Of a DNA stretch of 46,310 nucleotides, positions 16,869 to 24,010 are shown in pieces. The notes under the pieces are model-generated. The model was not told the origin of the DNA, did no database searches, and worked only from the letters and a program-made list of their open reading frames with translations. This DNA is from Paenibacillus sp. A3 (lineage in GTDB: Bacteria; Bacillota; Bacilli; Paenibacillales; NBRC-103111), in the NCBI RefSeq assembly GCF_001399685.1, contig NZ_JTHN01000127.1, positions 1 to 46,310 on the forward strand, in the 5' to 3' direction. The stretch's first letter is position 1; every line of letters begins with the position of its first letter. The translations under genes and the position numbers were made by a program.

Positions 16869-18584
16869 TTACATGTAAAGCTGATCGTAATCCTCCGGAT
16901 GAAAACTGTATAATTGCTCTGCCGTTTTTCCCGAACCGGGACATAATTGCGCCGGATGATCGAACTTGAAAACGCGCTGCAGCGCCTGTTCCACGCGCTC
17001 CTCAAGCCCGCTTCGCTTGAGCAGCTGCATATACTCGAAATCCCGGATCCCCCGCTGCAGCCATTTGTACCGAAGCGACAGCAGCGGTCGGCCCCCTTTG
17101 CCGGGATAGACGAAGTTCGTGTCTCCCGCCTTCCACAGCAATGGCCGGTAAGACAGCTTTTCGAGCGGATCGTCCGGCCAAACCGTATAATTCCACCGCA
17201 AAAAGCCGTCCATCTGCAGTCTCTCCGCCAACCAAGGGATGACCCTCGATTCGATCGCCGGCGAGCTGATAAACGTATTCGGCTTGTCCGGCACGCAGCA
17301 GACGTAATACATCATCCGTCCTTTGGCCTCCGACCGCACCTGCATCAGCTGCTCGAACTCGCCTGCCGCGCAGTCCAGAATCGGCACATAATCGACGATG
17401 CCTTGGACCCCTTTGCGAATAAATTCGCTTTGATGAATCGCCGCCTTGTATTGGAAAGAAGGCGCCATTTCCCGAAGACACGCCATCCGCTTGCCGAACA
17501 ACTCGAAATCCTCCGGCTCGTCGGCCACGACCCGAACCCGATCGATCCATCCTTTCTCGATAAAATGCCGCTCAAGCGCCTGCACATAAGCCGCAAGCTC
17601 CTTTTTATCGCGGATGAACCTGTAGCTTCCCTCAGCTTCGTCATAATAACGAACGCGAATGGCATCAGGATAGCCCTGCACGATGCTTCCGAAGCCTTCC
17701 TCCTCGTGCTCCCAGACGTTAATCAGGCCGAAAATCTCCAGTTCCTCGCGAATGCCGTACTTCTCCCCAAGCTCGACATACCGGTCCAACCGGGAAAAAT
17801 CGTACGCGAACTCGCCGGAGCGGCGCTTCACGACGGGCACGATGCTGTATTCGTTTAGATCGGACGGTTCCGCGTCGATGAACGAGCGCTGGCCGCACCA
17901 TGGCTCCTCGGATACGATCAGGGTCAGCGCTTTTTGCCCGAGCTGGCCTAGGCTGTGCAGGTAGGAGTCCAGAATCGCAAAATGCTCCTCCGACCAGTAC
18001 GCGACGTTGTACTTCCGGGCAATATTGCAATTATGCTGCCACAGATCCAAGTAAAACGAATATTCCCGCGGGTCCGGCAGCGCGCGGTCGCCGATCGTCA
18101 AGCTGAATGTCAGCTCCCGCTCCAGCACCTCGTCCTCGAACATCGAATGCGCGTAAAACCTCACCTTCCCGCTATACGTTCCGGCCGCGGCCGACTCCCC
18201 CGCATGCAGCTCGATCCAAAGCGGTTGAATTTTCCGCTTCTGCACATAGGCATGCCGGTCCTCCAGCAGCACATCGGACTTGAGCGTCCGATCGTCGTCT
18301 TCGATCAAGCCGATCAGCCTGACCTCTACCTCACATGGCGCGTCAGTCTCTACCTCGCAGCGTACGATCTTAATCGGGCCGCTTTTACCCAGGATCGCAT
18401 CCCCGCCGACAGTGAGCAGGAACTCGTCCCGGTCCGAGCTGACCAGCGCCTGAAACGCAGCGCTATCGCGCTTCTGACAGCGAAGATCGATATGGGAAGC
18501 CGCCGCATCCTTCGCCCCTTGATTCCACCAGTTTGCGGACCATATGTATTTGTAGAACATGTTTTGCAGGCCATAATGCATCAA
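16869..18584 (-). CDS. DUF4091 domain protein, glycoside-hydrolase-like
   Basis: A 571-residue protein with no signal peptide, so probably cytoplasmic. The N-terminal part (about 1-170) is beta-rich. The C-terminal part carries a DUF4091-type barrel related to carbohydrate-active enzymes, with acidic residues in RVVADEPEDFELF and the segment GFLRWNYTVWPDDPL that is typical of the family. The aromatic and acidic content (YLDLWQHNCN, WSEEHFAILDS) fits a sugar-binding site. The substrate is unknown. It starts at TTG 18584 (GGAGG 10 bases upstream) or the ATG at 18581. It has its own terminator and sits between rpsR and the CBS gene, where B. subtilis has no such gene, so it may be an insertion into a conserved cluster. 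Confidence 0.8.
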   Translation of the reverse strand: MMHYGLQNMFYKYIWSANWWNQGAKDAAASHIDLRCQKRDSAAFQALVSSDRDEFLLTVGGDAILGKSGPIKIVRCEVETDAPCEVEVRLIGLIEDDDRTLKSDVLLEDRHAYVQKRKIQPLWIELHAGESAAAGTYSGKVRFYAHSMFEDEVLERELTFSLTIGDRALPDPREYSFYLDLWQHNCNIARKYNVAYWSEEHFAILDSYLHSLGQLGQKALTLIVSEEPWCGQRSFIDAEPSDLNEYSIVPVVKRRSGEFAYDFSRLDRYVELGEKYGIREELEIFGLINVWEHEEEGFGSIVQGYPDAIRVRYYDEAEGSYRFIRDKKELAAYVQALERHFIEKGWIDRVRVVADEPEDFELFGKRMACLREMAPSFQYKAAIHQSEFIRKGVQGIVDYVPILDCAAGEFEQLMQVRSEAKGRMMYYVCCVPDKPNTFISSPAIESRVIPWLAERLQMDGFLRWNYTVWPDDPLEKLSYRPLLWKAGDTNFVYPGKGGRPLLSLRYKWLQRGIRDFEYMQLLKRSGLEERVEQALQRVFKFDHPAQLCPGSGKTAEQLYSFHPEDYDQLYM

Positions 18585-18649
18585 GGTTCATCGTCCTCCG
18601 GTTCAGATTAGGCATGCAGGATCTGAAGAGCATCTTGAAGAAAATATAG

Positions 18650-18684
18650 AAAAAGACAGTCGGCATAATACCAGCTGTCTTTTT
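18650..18684 (-). terminator. Terminator of the rpsF-ssb-rpsR operon
   Basis: AAAAAGACAG and CTGTCTTTTT are a perfect inverted repeat around a 15-base loop, nine bases after the rpsR stop. It has T-runs in both directions. Confidence 0.8.
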
Positions 18685-18693
18685 CCATTCTTT

Positions 18694-18975
18694 CTATTCC
18701 GTTGTATAAGGCAGCAGTGCTACTTGACGCGCGCGTTTGATCGCAACGGTCAGCATACGCTGATATTTAGCGGAAGTACCTGTCACACGACGAGGAAGAA
18801 TCTTGCCGCGCTCGCTGATGAATTTCTTGAGCGTTTCGATGTCTTTGTAGTCGATGTGCGTAATTTTGTTAACCGTGAAGTAGCACACTTTCCGGCGCTT
18901 GCCGCCTTTTTTGCCGCGACCGCCGAACTTTCTTTCGCCGCGCTCTTCCGGATTACGTCTCTCTCTTTGTTCCAC
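18694..18975 (-). CDS. rpsR: Ribosomal protein bS18
   Basis: A 93-residue S18 protein of the small-subunit platform, which pairs with S6. The conserved core ([38 protein letters not shown]) is intact, and a basic Gly/Arg/Lys-rich N-terminus precedes it. The start is GTG at 18975 with AAAGGA about ten bases upstream. It is the last gene of the rpsF-ssb-rpsR operon, followed by a strong terminator. The single Cys near the start of the core means one zinc-type ligand only, so it is not a full C+ paralogue. Confidence 0.97.
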   Translation of the reverse strand: MEQRERRNPEERGERKFGGRGKKGGKRRKVCYFTVNKITHIDYKDIETLKKFISERGKILPRRVTGTSAKYQRMLTVAIKRARQVALLPYTTE

Positions 18976-19019
18976 TTGTTTTCAGTCCTTTCTACGTAGA
19001 TTGTCCTACCGCTCTATCG

Positions 19020-19502
19020 CTAGAACGGCAAATCATCATCGGAAATGTCGATCGGTCTGCCGTCATCCTGGAAAGGATCCTGTTGTTCGCGTCCTCCGCC
19101 GTAGCTTCCGCGGTTCCCGCCGCCACTGTTGCCACCGCCGCCACCGCTCATGCCCATACCGCTTTCGTCGCGGTTTGCGCTGTTCGCGGATTCCAAGAAA
19201 CGCACATTGTCCGCAATGACCTCCGTCACATAGACGCGACGGCCTTCATTGTTGTCGTAGTTGCGTACTTGAATACGGCCTTCGACTGCAGCCAAACGCC
19301 CTTTGCGAAGGTAGTTTGCGCAAGTCTCCGCAAGCTGGCGCCAAGTTACGACCGGAATGAAATCCGCTTCCCGCTGCCCTTGGTTGCTTGTGAAGGGGCG
19401 GTCTACCGCAAGCGTAAACTGGGTTACAGCTACACCTGCCGGCGTATAACGTAATTCGGGATCACGTGTCAGCCTTCCGATCAGAATTACACGATTCAAC
19501 AT
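19020..19502 (-). CDS. ssb: Single-stranded DNA-binding protein
   Basis: A 160-residue SSB. The OB fold occupies about residues 1-108 ([19 protein letters not shown]... ), then a Gly/Asn/Ser-rich linker, and the acidic tip DDDLPF that recruits replication and repair partners. It coats single strands at forks. The ATG at 19502 is preferred to one at 19508, because GGGAGG is eight bases from the former but only two from the latter. The place between rpsF and rpsR is conserved in Bacillales. Confidence 0.97.
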   Translation of the reverse strand: MLNRVILIGRLTRDPELRYTPAGVAVTQFTLAVDRPFTSNQGQREADFIPVVTWRQLAETCANYLRKGRLAAVEGRIQVRNYDNNEGRRVYVTEVIADNVRFLESANSANRDESGMGMSGGGGGNSGGGNRGSYGGGREQQDPFQDDGRPIDISDDDLPF

Positions 19503-19584
19503 CCGCATTCCCTCCCGGATCGTTGCAACGGCCGCGTCTTCTGACGATGCTCGTTGTCAACAAACTCAATTACGGCACGAAGCC

Positions 19585-19869
19585 TTAAGCTACGTCTCTA
19601 ACGATCAGGTAACGAATGATTTCGTCGGAAATCTTCATTACGCGGTCAAGCTCGCTAATGACTTCATTGGTTGCGTTGAAATGAACCAACACATAATGAC
19701 CGTCACGCAGCTTGTTGATCTCATACGCAAGACGGCGCTTACCCATCAGGTCGTGTTTCGTAATTTCGCCACCGTTGTTGATGATGTTTTGGAACTTCTC
19801 CACCGTAGCCTGAACAGCTTCTTGTTCCAGGTCAGGACGGATGATGTACATCACTTCGTATTTGCGCAT
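19585..19869 (-). CDS. rpsF: Ribosomal protein bS6
   Basis: A 94-residue S6 protein (MRKYEVMYIIRPDLEQEA ...) that forms a dimer with S18 on the 30S platform. The longer open frame begins at 19950, but the ATG at 19869 has an AAAGGAGGTGG site five to seven bases upstream and the family start. It is the first gene of rpsF-ssb-rpsR. The 5' leader holds a probable S6:S18 binding structure, so the operon is likely autoregulated. Confidence 0.97.
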   Translation of the reverse strand: MRKYEVMYIIRPDLEQEAVQATVEKFQNIINNGGEITKHDLMGKRRLAYEINKLRDGHYVLVHFNATNEVISELDRVMKISDEIIRYLIVRDVA

Positions 19870-19891
19870 GTTGCCACCTCCTTTTGGACTA

Positions 19892-19917
19892 ACGGCCCCC
19901 GAGTCGGCTTGTACCGT
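19892..19917 (-). ncRNA. Probable S6:S18 autoregulatory leader
   Basis: In the rpsF leader on the minus strand, ACGG (19914-19917) pairs with CCGT (19892-19895) around an inner CCGA-CTCGG hairpin and a G-rich run. This agrees with the Firmicute S6:S18 mRNA motif, in which a CCG in a bulge mimics 16S helix 22. It lies between the promoter and the ribosome site of rpsF. Recognised by eye only. Confidence 0.5.
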
Positions 19918-19964
19918 CAGGAGCAAGGAGCGAGAATCGATAATATCCAAACTCGCACCATAAT

Positions 19965-19993
19965 ACTATAGCAAAATCGAGCACTCAACGCAA
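19965..19993 (-). promoter_or_regulatory. Sigma-A promoter of rpsF-ssb-rpsR
   Basis: On the minus strand TTGCGT (19988-19993) and TATAGT (19965-19970) are exactly 17 bases apart. The leader to the rpsF ATG is about 90 bases. Confidence 0.65.
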
Positions 19994-20109
19994 GCAAAAT
20001 CCGTACGCCGCGCCCTTTTTATGCGGTGTTCTGGCAATTATTAGCCCGCATGCTTCCAAAGCCTTATGGAAAATCTAACATTACATTTAAGCACAGGAGG
20101 TGGCTTGGT

Positions 20110-20292
20110 GTGGGTGAATGGACTGAATTCCGTCCGGGGGACAAAGCACCGAACGACGGAGAATATAGGGAAGTCGGCGAGAATGACTTTCATATGGGCA
20201 TTAACAACCCGAAGATCGTCAGATTAAACAAGGGAGATATTTTCCCGGAAACAACGAATCATAACCGCAAGTGGAAGCTGTTTCGGGGCTGA
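20110..20292 (+). CDS. YjzC family protein
   Basis: A 60-residue protein of the YjzC family (pattern FRPGDKAPNDGEYREVG ... NPKIVRLNKGDIFPETTNHNRKWKL). These small cytoplasmic proteins resemble a single beta barrel. Their function is unknown. The open frame extends to 20026, but a strong AGGAGGTGG (20095-20103) is six bases from the GTG at 20110, and upstream sequence is not family-like. It is on the plus strand, divergent from rpsF, and followed by another small plus-strand gene. Confidence 0.8.
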   Translation: MGEWTEFRPGDKAPNDGEYREVGENDFHMGINNPKIVRLNKGDIFPETTNHNRKWKLFRG

Positions 20293-20367
20293 CCCCTGCT
20301 CGCTCCCTTCCAAGCCATCGGCAGGGAGCCTGCTTCCTCTGGAACTTGGACAAAGGAGGCGCCACAA

Positions 20368-20622
20368 ATGCGCTATAAATATACAAAAATATTGACCATT
20401 ATGGGCATTGTGCTGTGCTTTATCCATTATATCGGACACGAATACGATCCGGTGTATCTGCTCTTCTATTCGCTCAGCGTGCCCGCCTGGTTTTACCCGA
20501 TCTTCACCTACACCAATATCAATCCTTGGCCGCTTTATCTGCTCACCGTTCTTTCGTGGACGATTATCGGTTATGCCGTTGACCGCTTCTCCGTCTACCG
20601 ACGGACGAAGGACGGGCAATGA
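20368..20622 (+). CDS. Small membrane protein, 84 residues
   Basis: I do not recognise this protein. It has about three hydrophobic segments: near residues 9-26 (LTIMGIVLCFIHYIG), 29-48 (VYLLFYSLSVPAWFYPIF) and 53-72 (PWPLYLLTVLSWTIIGYAV). The C-terminal tail is charged. A strong AAAGGAGG site lies upstream of the ATG. It follows the YjzC-like gene on the same strand and ends before a strong terminator at 20679-20705. Confidence 0.75.
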   Translation: MRYKYTKILTIMGIVLCFIHYIGHEYDPVYLLFYSLSVPAWFYPIFTYTNINPWPLYLLTVLSWTIIGYAVDRFSVYRRTKDGQ

Positions 20623-20678
20623 GTCCCCTAAAGCTGGCGCCAAATTTAAGTATCCTAATAATATATGACGTAAAGATT

Positions 20679-20705
20679 AAAGGAACCTTGACTTGGTTCC
20701 TTTTT
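20679..20705 (+). terminator. Terminator of the YjzC/small membrane protein genes
   Basis: AAGGAACC and GGTTCC form the stem around a short loop, followed by TTTTTAA. Confidence 0.8.
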
Positions 20706-21183
20706 AATCGTCTCTTGTTATCCCTGATCTTCTGTCGGGTCCATCCCCTAGCCATCGCATATTCAAATTGCCTTCTTTTATTCCTAATTTAACTTCAGTT
20801 TAATCGAAATTCATAAATGTAATTGCGCGTGAACAAGGCATTACTCGCAAAATAACCATATCCGATATAATCGAATACATACCAGACGATAAAAACGCGG
20901 AGACCCCGTAACACATACCATATAAAAATAACGCAAAAAACGCCGTCAAATCGATTGATTTCGATTGATTGGCGTTCTTTAGTAACGTTTCTGGCACCCT
21001 CTTCTTGGACTCTATCCTTTTTCGAGTGCAAAGCATTAGATTGCACACCCGGAGACCTGCTTCAATATGCACCTGACGACGATAACGCAAAATCCCCGTA
21101 ACAGTGACGTAAAGTCCTGAATACGGAGATTTCTCTTATGTACTAGAAAGTGTCCTCTTGGCCGATCTCACTTTCCACACAAA
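20706..21183. other. Gap with degenerate repeats and hairpins, no confident gene
   Basis: About 480 AT-rich bases between a terminator and tRNA-Ser. Open frames on the minus strand (about 83 and 96 codons) have no ribosome site and unconvincing proteins, so I do not call them. Visible structure: a stem AACGCC...GGCGTT enclosing TCAAATCG/CGATTGA (20939-20976) with a T-run on its minus side; GAAAGTG (21146-21152) paired with CACTTTC (21169-21175); and repeated words CCCCGTAACA (20904-20913, 21094-21103) and ATAACGCAAAA (20928-20938, 21082-21092). It may be decayed mobile DNA. Confidence 0.4.
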
Positions 21184-21206
21184 CAAAAAAACGACCACGT
21201 GGTCGT
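21184..21206 (-). terminator. Terminator of tRNA-Ser
   Basis: A perfect palindrome ACGACCACGTGGTCGT (21191-21206), then on the minus strand seven T. It is not a parS site despite the CACGTG core. Confidence 0.85.
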
Positions 21207-21223
21207 CTCGTTTTTTATGGTTA

Positions 21224-21314
21224 TGGCGGAAAGAGTGGGATTCGAACCCACGCACGGCTTGCGCCGCCTAGCTGATTTCGAGTCAGCCCCCTTGGGCCTC
21301 TTGGGTACCTTTCC
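21224..21314 (-). tRNA. tRNA-Ser (anticodon CGA)
   Basis: A 91-nucleotide serine tRNA. The acceptor stem is GGAAAGG paired with TCTTTCC (one G-T pair), the discriminator is G and CCA is encoded. The D arm begins TACCCAAGAGG. The anticodon loop CTCGAAA sits in a GCTGA/TCAGC stem, giving CGA, which reads UCG. The long variable arm (TAGGCGGCGCAAGCCGTGC) and the TTCGAAT loop are typical of tRNA-Ser. It is a single gene with its own promoter and terminator. Confidence 0.95.
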
Positions 21315-21334
21315 GCATTAAAGGGACAAGAAAT

Positions 21335-21364
21335 ATAATAGCATATACACCTGCACCTATGCAA
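21335..21364 (-). promoter_or_regulatory. Promoter of tRNA-Ser
   Basis: On the minus strand TTGCAT (21359-21364), 18 bases, then TGCTATTAT, a TATTAT -10 with the TGN extension (21335-21343). It lies about 20 bases before the tRNA 5' end. Confidence 0.6.
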
Positions 21365-21388
21365 GTGCTTTTTAATATTTACCAGCCA

Positions 21389-21622
21389 TCAAGCTTCTCC
21401 CTGATCCGTTGCCGCAGAATCTTCTGCTGGCGCGGCGGAACGAAGCACTTTTTTCAGCTTGCTTTCGAACTTGGACCTGGGAACGAGCACGCTGTGTTTG
21501 CAGCCAACACACTTGATGCGAATGTCCATCCCCATCCGGATGATCTCCATCTCGTTCGTACCGCAGGGATGCGGCTTCTTCATCTGTACGACGTCACCCA
21601 ACTGATACTGCTTCTTTTCCAT
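21389..21622 (-). CDS. DUF951 protein (YyzM-like)
   Basis: A 77-residue protein of the DUF951 family (MEKKQYQLGDVVQMKKPHPCGTNEMEIIRMGMDIRIKCVGCKHSVLVPRSKFE). The Cys in PHPCG and the pair in CVGC suggest a metal or nucleic-acid contact, unproven. Function unknown. The ATG at 21622 overlaps the mscS stop; GGCGG is seven bases upstream. It follows mscS on the same strand, as in other Firmicutes. Confidence 0.85.
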   Translation of the reverse strand: MEKKQYQLGDVVQMKKPHPCGTNEMEIIRMGMDIRIKCVGCKHSVLVPRSKFESKLKKVLRSAAPAEDSAATDQGEA

Positions 21623-22521
21623 CACGATTCCGCCTTTTCCGTTCTATGATAAGTGATCATCCGTGGATAAGGAATTTGAATCCCGTTGGCCTCGAATGCT
21701 TTTTTTATCTCCGCATTCAGCTTCCTTGCTACCCCGAACTGCTGGTTAGGCTTGCACTCCGCCGTAATCCGCAGCGTAATTTCCGTTGCTCCCATCATAT
21801 GGATCCCGAGTACCTCAGGCTCTTTTACCATGTCCACACTTGTATCATAGAATGTTTTGACGGTATCCTCAAGAATCTTCATCGCAAAATCGATATCCGT
21901 TTCATACGTTACCGAGACATCAATGACGGCAAGCGAGTTATTGACGGAAAAGTTGGTGACTTGCGCAATCGTCCCGTTCGGAATGATGTGCACTTCCCCT
22001 GTCCAGCTCTTCACCCGGGTTACCCGCAGGCCGATTTCTTCGACGGTTCCCTTGTAATTACCTACCTGAATAACGTCGCCTACCGCGAACTGATCTTCAA
22101 AAATAATGAAAAATCCGGTAATGACGTCCTTCACCAAGCTTTGCGCACCGAAACCGATCGCCAACCCAACGACACCCGCGCCAGCCAAGACCGGTCCGAG
22201 ATTCACTTGAAATTGGCTCAAAATCATTAAAATCATAATAAAGTTAACAACGTAAGTAATAATATTTCCCACGAGCTTGCCAATCGTCTTCGAACGCCTC
22301 GCGTCGAACTTGATCGGCCCCTTATCCCGCGCCATCATCATATGCTGCAGCGCTTTTTCCGCAACCTTAATGATCACCCTCGCCGCGATATAAATCAGTA
22401 TGATTTTAATGACGGTGAACAGCAATCCTGTCCACAATTCGGGGTTGGAAACATAGTTGATCAGCTTTTCTTGAAATTGTCCCCATGTGGATAACCCGTT
22501 TTTCTGCAACATTTCATCCAT
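21622..22521 (-). CDS. mscS: Small-conductance mechanosensitive channel MscS
   Basis: A 299-residue MscS-family channel that opens on membrane tension to release solutes in hypo-osmotic shock. It has an N-terminal extension, transmembrane helices at about 27-50, 75-100 and 105-130 (with the pore-lining segment LAGAGVVGLAIGFGAQSLVKDVITGFFII), the beta domain (FAVGDVIQVGNYKGTVEEIGLRVTRV) and the alpha/beta C-terminal domain. GGGAG is six bases upstream of the ATG. The stop overlaps the DUF951 start. Confidence 0.95.
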   Translation of the reverse strand: MDEMLQKNGLSTWGQFQEKLINYVSNPELWTGLLFTVIKIILIYIAARVIIKVAEKALQHMMMARDKGPIKFDARRSKTIGKLVGNIITYVVNFIMILMILSQFQVNLGPVLAGAGVVGLAIGFGAQSLVKDVITGFFIIFEDQFAVGDVIQVGNYKGTVEEIGLRVTRVKSWTGEVHIIPNGTIAQVTNFSVNNSLAVIDVSVTYETDIDFAMKILEDTVKTFYDTSVDMVKEPEVLGIHMMGATEITLRITAECKPNQQFGVARKLNAEIKKAFEANGIQIPYPRMITYHRTEKAES

Positions 22522-22535
22522 TTCGATCTCCCACC

Positions 22536-22778
22536 TTACAACTCTATGTTAACATAATGCCCGTCCTCTTTACTATAGAGCCCGTGGATATCCACACGTT
22601 CTTCTTTAATAATGCGCTTAACCTCCGGAAGATCCGCCTCTTGAAATTCCAGGGATAACGCACACCCAGCCGTAATTTCTTTGGGGGTAGGACACATATC
22701 GTTTTCGATATCCGCATAATCGAGGAGCATTTCCGCCCTCAAAGCTTGCTGTGTTGAATCGAAAGCCATGAGCAGCAC
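22536..22778 (-). CDS. DUF3343 family protein
   Basis: An 80-residue protein with the DUF3343 pattern FDSTQQALRAEMLL and a central CPTPKEITAGCALSL, whose Cys and Pro residues are conserved in this family. Members often accompany selenium or cysteine metabolism genes; a cysteine desulfurase-like gene lies 1.2 kb away, but the link is only suggestive. GTG at 22778 is preferred, with ATG at 22769 and GTG at 22787 possible. It lies just upstream of mscS on the same strand. Confidence 0.75.
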   Translation of the reverse strand: MLLMAFDSTQQALRAEMLLDYADIENDMCPTPKEITAGCALSLEFQEADLPEVKRIIKEERVDIHGLYSKEDGHYVNIEL

Positions 22779-22813
22779 CCTTCCCACCCCCTTTCTATTT
22801 TTTTCTGCCCCGC

Positions 22814-22843
22814 GTATATTTCGTTCCTAGCAACCGTATACTA
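22814..22843 (+). promoter_or_regulatory. Probable forespore (sigma-F/G) promoter of yyaC
   Basis: GTATA (22814-22818), 18 bases, TATACTA (22837-22843). This resembles the sigma-G pattern GMATA-N18-CATWMTA with one mismatch in the -10. B. subtilis yyaC is forespore-expressed, which supports it. The leader to the ATG is about 60 bases. Confidence 0.45.
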
Positions 22844-22906
22844 GTAACAACCCATTTTCTGGCGTTTCCGATTATCACTCTACCCTTTTCCGCAGGAGGC
22901 GTTCCT

Positions 22907-23521
22907 ATGAAACTGCCCTTTCAGAGAGATGTTCAAAAACCTAAAGCCAGTGAAAACTTGAAAATTATGCACTCCGAAGCGAACAGCATCGATCTGCTTT
23001 CGGATAAGCTAAGCGCTGTTTTGCGGACGATTCCGGCTCAGCAGCCTATCGTCATCGTTTGCGTAGGCACGGACCGTTCCACAGGCGATGCGCTCGGACC
23101 TCTGGTCGGGAGTCAGCTTCAAAAGCAAGGGATCGAGGGCCTCCATCTATACGGTACATTGGAGCATCCGGTTCACGCCATGAATCTGAACGAAACCTTA
23201 ACGACGATTCAGCAGCATTTCAACGATCCTTTCGTCATTGCGATCGATGCCTGTCTCGGTCAGTTGACTAGTGTCGGCTATATCCAAGTGGGCGATGGTC
23301 CGGTCAAACCGGGTGCCGGCGTTAACAAAGAGCTGCCTCCCGTCGGTCACATGCACGTTACCGGTATTGTAAACGTAGGCGGATTTATGGAGTACTTCGT
23401 CCTGCAAAACACCCGATTGAGCCTGGTCATGAGCATGGCTGAGGTCATTGCCAAATCGTTCCAAACCGCATTCAGCGGCAAGCGCCAATGGTCTCCTACC
23501 TCTTTGGTACGGATCGACTAA
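22907..23521 (+). CDS. yyaC: YyaC spore protease-like protein
   Basis: A 204-residue protein of the YyaC family, related in fold to the germination protease GPR and to hydrogenase-maturation proteases. The core shows IVIVCVGTDRSTGDALGPLVG (GTDRSTGD) and AIDACLGQ, typical of the family. YyaC is a sporulation protein expressed in the forespore; its substrate is unknown. GCAGGAGG precedes the ATG. It is one of few plus-strand genes in the left half and overlaps the convergent DUF4446 gene by 26 bases. Confidence 0.9.
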   Translation: MKLPFQRDVQKPKASENLKIMHSEANSIDLLSDKLSAVLRTIPAQQPIVIVCVGTDRSTGDALGPLVGSQLQKQGIEGLHLYGTLEHPVHAMNLNETLTTIQQHFNDPFVIAIDACLGQLTSVGYIQVGDGPVKPGAGVNKELPPVGHMHVTGIVNVGGFMEYFVLQNTRLSLVMSMAEVIAKSFQTAFSGKRQWSPTSLVRID

Positions 23522-23990
23522 TCGCTTCCTTCTCTTCGGGGGACAACGCATACTTGGACTGCCCCTGCTCGATCGGCTTCGCATACACATACGTTTCATC
23601 GCGGCCATGAATGCCGGAAAGAACGACTCCTGTCTGCTGTTCGTCCAAGATCGCTACGGAGAAGCTCAGATCGCTTCCTGTTTCCGAAAAAGCATTGTAC
23701 CGGTGTATGCCGATATGCGATTTCATCGTGGACATGTCCCGACGTATCGCTTGAATTTGCTGTTCGTTTCGGCTATCGTTTTCCAGCAAAATATTCCCTT
23801 TCTCCTGTAGCTCCATTAGGATCTGTTCAACATTCAAGTTCCCAGTCCCGTTCAGCATGCTTTTGTAATTTCGGCGGAGCTTATTTAATTTTGCCCACAA
23901 TATGATAACAAGAATTAAAAACAATAAAGAGATTACCGCTGTGATAAACAACAGTACCTCCACAGGCATTTCCAGTACGACATCCCCCAC
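23496..23990 (-). CDS. DUF4446 membrane protein
   Basis: A 164-residue protein with one N-terminal helix (about 9-30, VEVLLFITAVISLLFLILVIILW), then a coiled-coil-prone segment and the DUF4446 domain (HIGIHRYNAFSETGSDLSFSVAILDEQQTGVVLSGIHGRDETYVYAKPI). Function unknown. In Firmicutes it is often near parAB, as here. GTG at 23990 has AGGAGG eight bases upstream. It overlaps yyaC tail-to-tail. Confidence 0.88.
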   Translation of the reverse strand: MGDVVLEMPVEVLLFITAVISLLFLILVIILWAKLNKLRRNYKSMLNGTGNLNVEQILMELQEKGNILLENDSRNEQQIQAIRRDMSTMKSHIGIHRYNAFSETGSDLSFSVAILDEQQTGVVLSGIHGRDETYVYAKPIEQGQSKYALSPEEKEAISRSVPKR

Positions 23991-24010
23991 GCTAAAAGCC
24001 TCCTGCTCTC

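Noticed and set aside
20795..21090. Minus-strand open frames of 83 and 96 codons
   Set aside because: No ribosome-binding site, no recognisable protein pattern, and they cross two hairpins and repeats.
21191..21206. Palindrome with CACGTG near tRNA-Ser as a parS site
   Set aside because: It lacks the TGTTTC/GAAACA flanks and has a T-run; it is a terminator.
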